Assembly: GCA_045534165.1 (NCBI GenBank)
Contig: JAZSJD010000101.1
Coordinates: 1-22,469 of the forward strand
Reading direction: 5' to 3'
DNA from: SIG575 sp045534165
GTDB taxonomy: Bacteria; Bacillota; Clostridia; Oscillospirales; Acutalibacteraceae
DNA length: 22,469 nucleotides
Below are positions 13,400 to 20,846 of this stretch, piece after piece. Position 1 is the first letter of the stretch; each line of letters opens with the position of its first letter. A program made the translations under genes and the position numbers. The notes under the pieces are model-generated. The model did no database searches and had not been told where the DNA came from. It worked only from the letters and a program-made list of their open reading frames with translations.

Positions 13400-13852
13400 C
13401 TATTTATCTTTCTTTTTGAAAATTACAAGTTTGCTGAAAATATAATTCAGAATAACAATTACAACTGCAAGCATAAGCTTCGAAATCATTTTTCCGCCGA
13501 TAACAACACCGAAAATATCAATCTGATATTTATCAAATCCTAATAAATCCACAAAAGCAAAGAGTCCGGCTTCTTCAATGGCAAAAGATAAAATTCGTGC
13601 ACCAAAGAAAGATAAAATTTCTTTGGTGATTATTTTTATTTTCCAGGAGCGACTTTCAAAAACAAACAGTTTGTTTGTAATATAAGCAAATACAACAGAA
13701 AGGAACCATGCAATAACATTTGAAACAAGATAAAGCTGTTCGCCTAAAATCAAATTAAAAAGTTTAAAGGAAAGCAGGTTTACCAATGTTGTAAGTGCAC
13801 CGAAAATTACATATAAAATCAGTTCCTTATATTTTTCAATCAGTTTCTTCAT
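13400..13852 (-). CDS. GtrA family membrane protein
   Basis: This 150-aa protein of the GtrA family has four membrane helices (about residues 10-35, 41-62, 82-103 and 118-143). It has the conserved N-terminal LYVIFGALTTLVNLLSF and the middle NVIAWFLSVVFAYITNKLFVF. GtrA-like proteins are thought to flip undecaprenyl-phosphate-linked sugars across the membrane. The gene starts 17 bases inside the end of the gtrB-like gene, a classical gtrB-gtrA pair. The donor sugar and final acceptor are unknown; wall or teichoic-acid glycosylation is likely. Confidence 0.88.
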   Translation of the reverse strand: MKKLIEKYKELILYVIFGALTTLVNLLSFKLFNLILGEQLYLVSNVIAWFLSVVFAYITNKLFVFESRSWKIKIITKEILSFFGARILSFAIEEAGLFAFVDLLGFDKYQIDIFGVVIGGKMISKLMLAVVIVILNYIFSKLVIFKKKDK

Positions 13853-14783
13853 AAGTTAAAATCTCTTTCGCAATATATATAGGACGATTCTTTACCTGAG
13901 TGTGAATTTTTCCGATATAAATTCCTGCAAGACCCATAAAAACAGAAAGTATTGCAAAAAGAAAAACTGTAAGACAGGCAATAAATCCTAATGAACAATT
14001 CTTGTCAAAGGCAAATTGTGCTATAAGCAGAGCGATAAACAAAAGTACATCTGCAAAAGCTGTGCCGATTCCGAAATAAAGCGGGAATTTTAAAGGAAGG
14101 TCTGTATAAGCCATAATTCCGTCAAGGGCATATTTTATAAGCTTTTTCAAAGACCATTTTGTTTCGCCGCTTTCACGGTCCATTACTTCATAGGGAATTG
14201 AGCAAGTGTTAAAACCAATCCAGGAGAAAATACCTTTTGAAAAACGGTGGTATTCCGTCATTGAAATAATTGTTTCAACAACATTTCTTCTCATGGTTCT
14301 GAAATCGCTTGCGTCTTCAATGAGATTAACTTCGCTGACTTTGTTGATTACAGAATAAAAAGCAGTTTTTACTCTGCTTAAAAGGAAACCGTCTTTTCGC
14401 TTTTCCTGAAAAGCTGCAACCATATCATATCGGGGGTTTTCGTCAAGGATTTTTCCCATCTGAACAGCAACTTCGGGACGCTGCTGCATATCGGCATCAA
14501 TAATTGTTGTATATTCGCCTGTTGATGCTTCAAGGCCTGCAAACATTGCAGATTCTTTGCCGAAGTTACGGGAGAAGTTTATTATTTTGATTTTTTCATT
14601 CTTGTTTTCGTTATATATTTTTTTCAATACTTCTTCCGTTTTATCACGGCTTCCGTCATTGACAAAAATAAGTTCATAATTATCAGTATATCCCTTCATA
14701 GCTTCTTTGGCTGCATTGAAAAATATTTCAACGTTTCCCTCTTCGTTAAAGCAGGGGATAACCAATGAGTGTTTTACAGACAT
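13836..14783 (-). CDS. GT2 polyprenyl-phosphate glycosyltransferase, GtrB/DPM1-like
   Basis: This 315-aa enzyme probably transfers a sugar from a nucleotide donor to undecaprenyl phosphate on the cytoplasmic face. The GT-A domain shows IPCFNEEGN (residues 9-17), FVNDGSRD (40-47), the metal-binding DADMQQRPE (96-104) and the MTEYHRFSKGIFSWIGF segment near 190. Two C-terminal membrane helices (about 236-260 and 268-292) are typical of the GtrB/DPM1-like group. The start ATG follows AAAGGTG. It has its own promoter at 14816-14843 and leads the two-gene operon with gtrA. Confidence 0.88.
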   Translation of the reverse strand: MSVKHSLVIPCFNEEGNVEIFFNAAKEAMKGYTDNYELIFVNDGSRDKTEEVLKKIYNENKNEKIKIINFSRNFGKESAMFAGLEASTGEYTTIIDADMQQRPEVAVQMGKILDENPRYDMVAAFQEKRKDGFLLSRVKTAFYSVINKVSEVNLIEDASDFRTMRRNVVETIISMTEYHRFSKGIFSWIGFNTCSIPYEVMDRESGETKWSLKKLIKYALDGIMAYTDLPLKFPLYFGIGTAFADVLLFIALLIAQFAFDKNCSLGFIACLTVFLFAILSVFMGLAGIYIGKIHTQVKNRPIYIAKEILTYEETD

Positions 14784-14815
14784 TTTTTCAACACCTTTTA
14801 AGTTAGTAAGTTTAT

Positions 14816-14843
14816 TTTATACTTTTGTAGTGCTTTTTGTCAA
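14816..14843 (-). promoter_or_regulatory. SigA-type promoter of the gtrB-gtrA operon
   Basis: On the minus strand, a perfect TTGACA (14838-14843) is followed by a 16-bp spacer and TATAAA (14816-14821). The start codon of the glycosyltransferase lies about 30 bases further on. I see no clear terminator between this promoter and the end of the upstream glycosidase gene. Confidence 0.7.
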
Positions 14844-14881
14844 TAGATAAGCTTTTTGTTTACTATATGTTTAAAATAGTG

Positions 14882-16864
14882 TTATTTTTTTGAAATAAGA
14901 ATAACCATATCGCTGTCACAAGGCTTTTCCCCAATGTAATATGTGCCGAGGGATGATGCTGTGAACTCGCCTGAATCGGAATATTCACCGGTAACAGGGT
15001 TAAACCATTGATATGTATAAGTTTCTTCCGGTGAAAGATTTCCGATGGTACCTGTTTTGAAACCGCCATAAAATTTTGTGTTTGTTTTTTCGGCAACGGT
15101 TTCATCTGTGAAAGAATAGAAATAGATCACAATTTCTGTATTGTCAGCATTTGAAGCGTAAGTGTAATAAACATTTGTTGCAGGAACAAAATAAGTTTTG
15201 TTATCAAAGCGGGGGATCAGATTATACCACTCTGTTTTTTCAAAAAACTTACGCATATATCCCACCTGATATGAACTGGAGTATTCAAGAGCGTCTTCCC
15301 AGGTGGCAGATTTTTTTTCTTCACTTGTTATGGTGTCCACTCCGTCGGAGCTGTCATTTTCTTCGTCATAGATGTTAAGGTAACTCCATGTATCGTGGCC
15401 ACCCCAACCGTATCCGTACATGCCGTTAAGGTAAGAAACCCAGCCCTGCATACGTGCACCAAAGTTTTTAGTCCACAGATAGCAATATTGTCCTTCATAG
15501 TTGATTACCGGTTTTCCTTGTGAGTTGTACCAATAGTCTTTTTCACGTCCGAAATCACTTTGCTCTGTTTTTGAAGGAGTCCATTGTGTTGCGTAAAGGT
15601 TATGTGATGCCACGTCTCTGAAACAGGAAGATACGGCTCCTTTGAAATAAACTTTGCAGTTGTCTGTTGCACCATCGCCATTTCCGTAAGCGGCAGTTGC
15701 ACCACTGTTTTCCTGATGTGCTGTAAGCGGATGGTCATAGCAATCGTATTTTGCAATATATTCTGCCACTAATTTATAAGGGTTGTTAATATAATTCCAT
15801 TTTGGATGGGTGGTTTCATTCCAATAAAAATCGTTGTCAACTTCCTGGCCGAGAGTCCATATAACGGGATAAGCACCATAACGGGCAACCCAATAACGTG
15901 AAATCTTTTCTAAATATTCTTTTGCTTCATCTGATATTTCATACATACCATCGGAAACAATTTTATCGGAATGTCCGCCGAAATTTCCGATCAGAACTTC
16001 CATGGAATAGGGGAAGAAAAATTGAGCATTTGCATGAACGAGACCGTTGTCTGCAATAATTTTGAATTTTTCATCGTAAACTTCAAAACCGGAAATATCG
16101 TCCTGCGTAATACCATTTGCCATATCAAAAGTTGCTCCGATAGGCTCACTCTGGAAAACAGTAAAACCCTGAGCACTTCTGTGCTCACTTATGATTTTTA
16201 CCATATCAACTGTTTCATCACCTAAACTCCAGTGTGTATCACCAAGGTAGAAAAAAGGAGTGCCGTTATCGTAAGTTAAATATTTTTTGCCGGTGTTTGT
16301 TGTAACAAAACCATATTTATAAATATCATAATCTCCACTGTATGCAGAACATTCTATTTTTCCAGTTCTTTCGTGAAGAGCTGTGTTTTCTGTATCTGTG
16401 CAGATTGTTTTGTAATACCATTCACCTTCAGAGGGACAAACAAAACGGATTTTCCAGGTGCTGTTACCATCCCAGAAACCGGGAATTGTGTAAAGTCTGC
16501 CATTGCCCCAAAGAAGTAAATCAACATCAACATCATTGAAGGGGTCAGCATATTGTTTTTCACTGTTGAAAGTTAATTCGTTTGCCACCCATGTTTCTGC
16601 CTGAATTGTTTCTTCAGGAACAATTTCAATATTTTCGGAAAGTTCTTTCCAGGAATGAGGATTTACAGTGGGTGCGGGAATATCAGTTTCATCTGTTGTA
16701 TTAAAAATTTTTGCAAAAAAGTTTACAAAATTTCCGCCGAATTTTTCAAAGCAGTGCACAATTGCAGGAACATTTGAACCATCGCTCCCTGTTGCCGAAA
16801 CAGAAAAAGAAAAAGTTGAAATCAGAATAATAAAACAAAGAGTAAGGGAAATATACTTTTTCAT
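14882..16864 (-). CDS. Secreted DUF5060/DUF4038 glycoside-hydrolase-like protein
   Basis: This is a secreted 660-aa protein, probably a glycosidase of plant or host polysaccharide. Residues 1-24 are a signal peptide (cleavage near SVSA). Residues 32-55 (VPAIVHCFEKFGGNFVNFFAKIF) form an amphipathic helix of unknown role. Residues about 88-180 form a DUF5060 beta-sandwich (ETWVANELTF, PGFWDGNSTWKIRF). Residues about 184-560 match the DUF4038 apiosidase-like TIM barrel: LTYDNGTPFFYLGDTHWSL (196-214), then VIWTLGQEVDNDF (334-346), where E341 is a candidate catalytic acid. A small C-terminal beta domain ends the protein. The gene follows rlmD by only 18 bases, so read-through from that promoter is expected. 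Confidence 0.8.
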   Translation of the reverse strand: MKKYISLTLCFIILISTFSFSVSATGSDGSNVPAIVHCFEKFGGNFVNFFAKIFNTTDETDIPAPTVNPHSWKELSENIEIVPEETIQAETWVANELTFNSEKQYADPFNDVDVDLLLWGNGRLYTIPGFWDGNSTWKIRFVCPSEGEWYYKTICTDTENTALHERTGKIECSAYSGDYDIYKYGFVTTNTGKKYLTYDNGTPFFYLGDTHWSLGDETVDMVKIISEHRSAQGFTVFQSEPIGATFDMANGITQDDISGFEVYDEKFKIIADNGLVHANAQFFFPYSMEVLIGNFGGHSDKIVSDGMYEISDEAKEYLEKISRYWVARYGAYPVIWTLGQEVDNDFYWNETTHPKWNYINNPYKLVAEYIAKYDCYDHPLTAHQENSGATAAYGNGDGATDNCKVYFKGAVSSCFRDVASHNLYATQWTPSKTEQSDFGREKDYWYNSQGKPVINYEGQYCYLWTKNFGARMQGWVSYLNGMYGYGWGGHDTWSYLNIYDEENDSSDGVDTITSEEKKSATWEDALEYSSSYQVGYMRKFFEKTEWYNLIPRFDNKTYFVPATNVYYTYASNADNTEIVIYFYSFTDETVAEKTNTKFYGGFKTGTIGNLSPEETYTYQWFNPVTGEYSDSGEFTASSLGTYYIGEKPCDSDMVILISKK

Positions 16865-16882
16865 GAGATCACCTTTTGGTAA

Positions 16883-18019
16883 TTATTTTTGTAAAAGACA
16901 AATACATTCTACATGGTTTGTCATGGGAAACATATCAAAGGGGCAGATGTTTTTTACTTTATAACCACCTTTTACAAGGGTATATAAATCTCTGCCCTGT
17001 GTTTCGGGGTTACATGAAATATACACAATTTTTTCAGGATTTAATTTTAGAAGAGAGTGCAGAAATTTAGGTGTGCTTCCCATTCTTGGCGGGTCAAGGA
17101 AAACTACGTCAGCTTTGTTTTCTTCCGCATAGGCTTTGAGAAAATCAGAAGCATCTGCACAGTAAAAATCAATGTTTTCAATTGAGTTTATTTTTGCGTT
17201 TTCTTTTGCGTTTATAACAGCATCTTTTACATTTTCAACTGCAATAACTTTTTTTGCAGATTTACTTGCAATAAGTCCTATTGTGCCGATTCCGCAATAG
17301 GCATCTATAACAGATTCTTTGCCTTTCAGGTTTGCAAGCTCAATGGCTTTGGAATAAAGTTTTTCAGTCTGGACAGGATTAATCTGATAAAAAGAATTTG
17401 CAGAAATTTTAAATCTTAAAGAACATAAAATATCTTCTATGTAAGGTTTGCCGAAAAGAACTTTCTGCTTTTTACCCAACACTAATTTTTCAGATTTGCC
17501 GATTGTCTGAATAATTGATGTAATCTGGGGATGAAGTTCAACAAGATCTTTTATGAAATAATTTTTCTGTTCAAATCTTTCATCACGGCAAGCAAGCACT
17601 ACCATAATTTCTCCGCTTTTAAAACCTGAACGGATAAGAACATGGTGCAAAAAACCTGTGTCGTTTGCAGGGTTATAAACATAGATGTGATGTTTTTTAA
17701 TTAATTTTTTTATATCAGAAATAATTGCACTCGCTTTTTGATTTTCAAGCAGGCATGAGTCAATCCCCACAATTCCTCCTGTGGAAGATTGATAAATTCC
17801 TGAAATAAGATTTCCTCGTCTGTCTTTTCTGAAAACAGTCTGAACTTTATTTCTGTAATGATAAGGGTTGTCCATAGGTTGAATTTTTTCAACACGACCA
17901 TACTTTCCTAAAGAACGCACACATTTGATTTCTTTGAAACGAAGCTGTTCTTCATAGCTCATATTCATTAACTGACAACCGTTACATTTTTTATAAACGC
18001 TGCATTTTTTATCCTGCAT
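16883..18019 (-). CDS. rlmD: 23S rRNA (uracil-5-)-methyltransferase, RlmD-type, no TRAM domain
   Basis: This SAM-dependent enzyme makes m5U in 23S rRNA; the exact position is not certain from sequence. The 378-aa product shows the iron-sulfur cysteines C6, C12, C15 (CxxxxxCxGC) and C89 (DSC), the SAM motif DAYCGIGTIGL, the FLDPPR motif, the catalytic Cys in YISCNPETQGRDL and the closing HVECICLL glutamate. The usual N-terminal TRAM domain is missing, because the cluster begins at residue 6. Proteins of this short type occur in Clostridia. I chose ATG 18019 behind AGAGGTGAT over the longer frame reaching 18064. It lies 41 bases after spoIIR, has its own promoter at 18036-18064, and is followed by the glycosidase gene. 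Confidence 0.85.
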   Translation of the reverse strand: MQDKKCSVYKKCNGCQLMNMSYEEQLRFKEIKCVRSLGKYGRVEKIQPMDNPYHYRNKVQTVFRKDRRGNLISGIYQSSTGGIVGIDSCLLENQKASAIISDIKKLIKKHHIYVYNPANDTGFLHHVLIRSGFKSGEIMVVLACRDERFEQKNYFIKDLVELHPQITSIIQTIGKSEKLVLGKKQKVLFGKPYIEDILCSLRFKISANSFYQINPVQTEKLYSKAIELANLKGKESVIDAYCGIGTIGLIASKSAKKVIAVENVKDAVINAKENAKINSIENIDFYCADASDFLKAYAEENKADVVFLDPPRMGSTPKFLHSLLKLNPEKIVYISCNPETQGRDLYTLVKGGYKVKNICPFDMFPMTNHVECICLLQK

Positions 18020-18024
18020 AAATA

Positions 18025-18053
18025 TCACCTCTGTCAGTATAACACAGAGGTGA
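18025..18053 (-). promoter_or_regulatory. Hairpin sequestering the rlmD ribosome site
   Basis: A 10-bp inverted repeat (TCACCTCTGT / ACAGAGGTGA) with a 9-base loop has the rlmD Shine-Dalgarno as its 3' arm on the minus strand. The 5' arm is a perfect anti-Shine-Dalgarno. No T-run follows, so it is not a terminator. It can only form in transcripts arriving from spoIIR, because the local promoter starts inside it. Confidence 0.5.
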
Positions 18054-18064
18054 AAATTAATCAA
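18036..18064 (-). promoter_or_regulatory. Promoter of the rlmD-glycosidase operon
   Basis: On the minus strand, TTGATT (18059-18064), a 17-bp spacer and TATACT (18036-18041) with an extended TGT are present. The -35 overlaps the spoIIR stop codon. The transcript would begin about 10 bases before the rlmD start codon, giving a very short leader. Confidence 0.55.
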
Positions 18065-18666
18065 TTGTTGTTAAAATGATTTTTTATGCTTTCATAAATT
18101 TCGATAATTTTGAAACGGGGTTCATATTTAGGACTTGCCTGAGTAAGTTTTATTTCGTCCTCATTAAAATATAAGTTTATATCTGTTTGTGCAGCGGGCA
18201 GGCAAAGAGGCGGGAACATTACACACCACCAGTTTTTGCCGATACTATCGCCTATCAGTACTCTGACAGCCATATATTGCCCGGCAGGAAGAGTTGTGTT
18301 TTCGTAAGTTCTGGTTGTGAAAAATTCTTCTGTTACTGTTATTTCAACGTCATAATCAAAACCATTTTCTTCAACAACTTTTTTTGCGACTGCTGTTAAT
18401 TTTTCTTTTTCTTTTTCAATTTTTTCTTCGGCATTTTCTTTTGTTACAGAACCGTCAAAAATATTTTTTCCTGCTTCTAAAATTGCATCACGGACTTTAA
18501 GTTTAAGTATCTGATCCTCTTCTGAATCTGAATTGGCGATAATGTGAAGTCGCAGGACATCACTTCTGATTTCATCGCAGGTGGAAGCAAAACTTGTTAT
18601 ACTTAACGTTATTGCTATAATGAATCCTATAAAAACTGATGCTTCTAAAATTTTAATTTTTTTCAT
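18061..18666 (-). CDS. spoIIR: Stage II sporulation protein R
   Basis: SpoIIR is made in the forespore and secreted towards the mother cell, where it triggers SpoIIGA to process pro-sigma-E. The 201-aa product has an N-terminal signal/membrane segment (residues about 8-28). It has the family blocks VLRLHIIANSDSEEDQ followed by LKLKVRDAIL (about 37-62), then YENTTLPAGQYMAVRVLIG and GKNWWCVMFPPLCLPAA. The length is close to typical SpoIIR, and the conserved cysteine in WWCVMFPPLC is present. The ATG lies only a few bases after a terminator-like hairpin whose descending arm contains the likely ribosome site AAGGA. I could not find a convincing sigma-F promoter. It shows that the organism is of a sporulating lineage. 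Confidence 0.93.
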   Translation of the reverse strand: MKKIKILEASVFIGFIIAITLSITSFASTCDEIRSDVLRLHIIANSDSEEDQILKLKVRDAILEAGKNIFDGSVTKENAEEKIEKEKEKLTAVAKKVVEENGFDYDVEITVTEEFFTTRTYENTTLPAGQYMAVRVLIGDSIGKNWWCVMFPPLCLPAAQTDINLYFNEDEIKLTQASPKYEPRFKIIEIYESIKNHFNNN

Positions 18667-18668
18667 AT

Positions 18669-18716
18669 AAAAAACCGTCCTTCTGATTTGGAAATCTTAA
18701 CCAGAGTATGGACGGT
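18669..18716 (-). terminator. Terminator/attenuator-like hairpin between ispE and spoIIR
   Basis: On the minus strand, ACCGTCC (18710-18716) pairs with GGACGGT (18674-18680), followed by a T6 run. An inner 7-bp stem (TCTGGTT/AATCAGA) extends it with small bulges. It ends ispE transcription, and its 3' arm lies directly in front of the spoIIR start. Confidence 0.6.
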
Positions 18717-18727
18717 ATTTTTTGTGT

Positions 18728-19594
18728 TTATTCAATTATTTCTGTTCCCACAGTAACGGGTGTTGCGATGAAAACATCTTTTGTGATTTTTTTGAGCTTT
18801 TCTGCGCATTCTTTTGCATCGTTTTCATTTTCAAAAACACCATAAACAGTAGGACCGCTACCACTCATAAGCGAAAGTTTTGCATTTGATTGACGCATAA
18901 TTTTTTTCATCTCTACTCTTTCGGGAACTTCAATTACCTGCTCGAAAACATTTGCTGCAAGGCTGCACATTTTATCAAAATTTCCGTTGGCGGCAGCAGT
19001 AAACATTTTCTCTCTTTTTGGTTTTCTGATATAGCTTGCATTATCAAAGCTTTCGTAAGCTTCTTTTGTGGAAACACCCATTGTTGGTTTAGCAAGAACA
19101 AAGTAGCAATTCGGAATATCCTCAAGGGGAGCAACAACTTCACCGATATTTTGTGCAAGGCAGGTTCCGCCTACAATACAGAAAGGTACATCAGCACCGA
19201 TTTTTTTCCCGATTCTGCAAAGCTCCCTTTCGGAAAGTTTTGTTTTGAAAAGTTCATTAAGTGCTTTTATTACAGCTGCACCGTCTGCGCTTCCACCGGC
19301 AAGACCTGCTTCAGAGGGAATATTTTTTTGGATATCAATATGGATTCCGCAGTTTTCTGTTTGTGTATATTCAAAAAAAGCACGTGCTGCTTTGTGAGCG
19401 ATATTTTTTTCATTCGTAGGAATACCTTCCTTTGAACAGGTGATTGTTATTTCCTTTGAATCATTCTCAGTAACAGTTACAGTATCTGAAAGAGATACAG
19501 ACTGCATTATCATCCAGAGATTATGATAACCATTGGGAAGTGTACCCAGAATATCCAACATTAAATTTACTTTTGCATAAGCTTTGATTTTCAT
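18728..19594 (-). CDS. ispE: 4-diphosphocytidyl-2-C-methyl-D-erythritol kinase
   Basis: IspE phosphorylates CDP-methylerythritol in the MEP route to isoprenoids, in the cytoplasm. The 288-aa GHMP kinase shows K8 in the N-terminal AYAKVNL, the ATP loop PSEAGLAGGSADGAA (residues 93-107), the catalytic Asp in GADVPF (135) and the late motif LMSGSGPTVYGVF. The length is normal. I chose ATG 19594 (MKIKAYAK) because AGGA lies 9 bases upstream. Earlier in-frame TTG 19603 and ATG 19600 are too close to that site. The ribosome site overlaps the stop of the PHP gene, which suggests translational coupling. Confidence 0.95.
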   Translation of the reverse strand: MKIKAYAKVNLMLDILGTLPNGYHNLWMIMQSVSLSDTVTVTENDSKEITITCSKEGIPTNEKNIAHKAARAFFEYTQTENCGIHIDIQKNIPSEAGLAGGSADGAAVIKALNELFKTKLSERELCRIGKKIGADVPFCIVGGTCLAQNIGEVVAPLEDIPNCYFVLAKPTMGVSTKEAYESFDNASYIRKPKREKMFTAAANGNFDKMCSLAANVFEQVIEVPERVEMKKIMRQSNAKLSLMSGSGPTVYGVFENENDAKECAEKLKKITKDVFIATPVTVGTEIIE

Positions 19595-19605
19595 ATTCAT
19601 CAATC

Positions 19606-20418
19606 CTATTCTATGGGAATAAGTACAGGTTCTCTTGATTGGAACAAAGCGATTGAGTCAAAACCGCAGTCAACGGCAAGCTGCATGCCTCTGTCAATGC
19701 CTGCACCTACGTGCTCAGCAAAGTGTGAGTCAGAGCCGAGAGTGATAAATTCGCCACCCAGATCTCTGAAACGTTTTACAACATCCGCATCTGGCATAGT
19801 TCTGCCGATTTTCTGACGGTAACCTGAAGTGTTTATTTCAAGAGCTTTTCCGTTTTCTATAAGTGATTTGAGAATTTCATCGATAATATCGCTGTAACGG
19901 TTAAGGTCAACAGTATAACCCTGGTCGCCTACCATATATCTTAAAGGATATGTAAGGTGAGCAAGTGTATCGAATTTGCCCCAACGTGCAAGCTCCAGTT
20001 CTTCATCGAAATATTCATCAAGCAGTTTGTAGATGTCATAGTTGTCATATTTAAGTTCGCAGAAGTCAGGCATATCACGGAGATTATGGATTGAACCGAT
20101 AACCTGATCATAATTGAATCTTGAAATTATATATTCTGCAGTAGGTTTATCATATGTAGGCTGACCTAATTCAATACCTGCATTTACAAGAAGCTTGCCC
20201 ATAAAAGCTGATTTTGCTTTTGAAACTTCAAAGAATGAATGGAAGTCTGATTGGTCGAAATGTCTTTCTTTATAAAAATCAACCTCGCAATGGTCTGTGA
20301 AGGTTACTGAACGAAGACCTGCTTTTTCAGCAGCTTCGCACATAAACATTGCAGAGTGGTTTCCGTCAAAAGAATTGTCGGTGTGAACGTGCATATCGAG
20401 TATGTTTTTGAATGCCAA
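19606..20418 (-). CDS. PHP-domain phosphoesterase, histidinol-phosphatase (HisK/HisJ) family
   Basis: This is a metal-dependent phosphatase of the PHP family, 270 aa. All usual metal-ligand motifs are visible: HVHTD (H10, H12), FTDH (D42, H43), GIELG (E83), GSIHN (H111), AHLTYP (H154) and GSDSH (D230, H232). The closest role is histidinol-phosphatase, the penultimate step of histidine synthesis. No other his gene is nearby, so another phosphate monoester may be the true substrate. The start is TTG 20418 (MAFKNILDMHVHT), with AAGGG about ten bases upstream; an ATG in between is out of frame. It is the first gene of an operon with ispE, with a promoter at 20457-20485. Confidence 0.87.
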   Translation of the reverse strand: MAFKNILDMHVHTDNSFDGNHSAMFMCEAAEKAGLRSVTFTDHCEVDFYKERHFDQSDFHSFFEVSKAKSAFMGKLLVNAGIELGQPTYDKPTAEYIISRFNYDQVIGSIHNLRDMPDFCELKYDNYDIYKLLDEYFDEELELARWGKFDTLAHLTYPLRYMVGDQGYTVDLNRYSDIIDEILKSLIENGKALEINTSGYRQKIGRTMPDADVVKRFRDLGGEFITLGSDSHFAEHVGAGIDRGMQLAVDCGFDSIALFQSREPVLIPIE

Positions 20419-20456
20419 GTAAGGTCATCCCTTCTGAAATAAATATTTATGACTTT

Positions 20457-20485
20457 ATTTTACTCTACTCTTTGTGAAAATGCAA
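20457..20485 (-). promoter_or_regulatory. Promoter of the PHP-ispE operon
   Basis: On the minus strand, TTGCAT (20480-20485), a 17-bp spacer and TAAAAT (20457-20462) are present. It is divergent from the promoter at 20500-20528; the two -35 elements are 14 bases apart. Confidence 0.6.
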
Positions 20486-20499
20486 TAGAAAGACAAAAT

Positions 20500-20528
20500 T
20501 TGCAATTAAAATAATAATATGTTATAAT
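20500..20528 (+). promoter_or_regulatory. Promoter of the ACT-PFL operon
   Basis: TTGCAA (20500-20505), a 17-bp spacer and a perfect TATAAT (20523-20528) are present. The ribosome site AAAGGAG follows before the ATG at 20558. Confidence 0.75.
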
Positions 20529-20557
20529 CAATTAAATTACGCAAAAGGAGAATTTTT

Positions 20558-20827
20558 ATGCGAGCAGTAGTTACAGTTGTGGGCAAAGATATGGTAGGTA
20601 TTCTTTCAAAAGTTGCAGGAATATGTGCTGAAAACAAAATGAATGTTATTGAAGTATCACAGACAATTCTTCAGGATATGTTCTGCATGATTATGCTTGT
20701 TGAAACTGCTGATGAAGGTGCAAATTTTGCTATGTTTGCAGATGCAATAAAAGCAGAGGGCGAAAAATTAGGTCTTGTTATTCATGCAATGCACGAAGAC
20801 GTTTTTAACTCTATGCACCGCATTTAA
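20558..20827 (+). CDS. ACT domain protein, UPF0237 family
   Basis: This 89-aa protein is made of a single ACT domain, the small ligand-binding fold used for amino-acid sensing. Characteristic parts are the opening RAVVTVVGKDMVGILSKVAGICAENKMNVIEVSQTI (residues 2-37) and the later FCMIMLVETA strand. UPF0237 proteins are almost always encoded directly before a PFL/UPF0210 gene, as here with a 19-base gap, so the two probably work together. The ligand is unknown. The ribosome site is AAAGGAG, eight to nine bases before ATG. Confidence 0.92.
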   Translation: MRAVVTVVGKDMVGILSKVAGICAENKMNVIEVSQTILQDMFCMIMLVETADEGANFAMFADAIKAEGEKLGLVIHAMHEDVFNSMHRI

Positions 20828-20846
20828 TGAAAGGGTGAGTTTCTGA

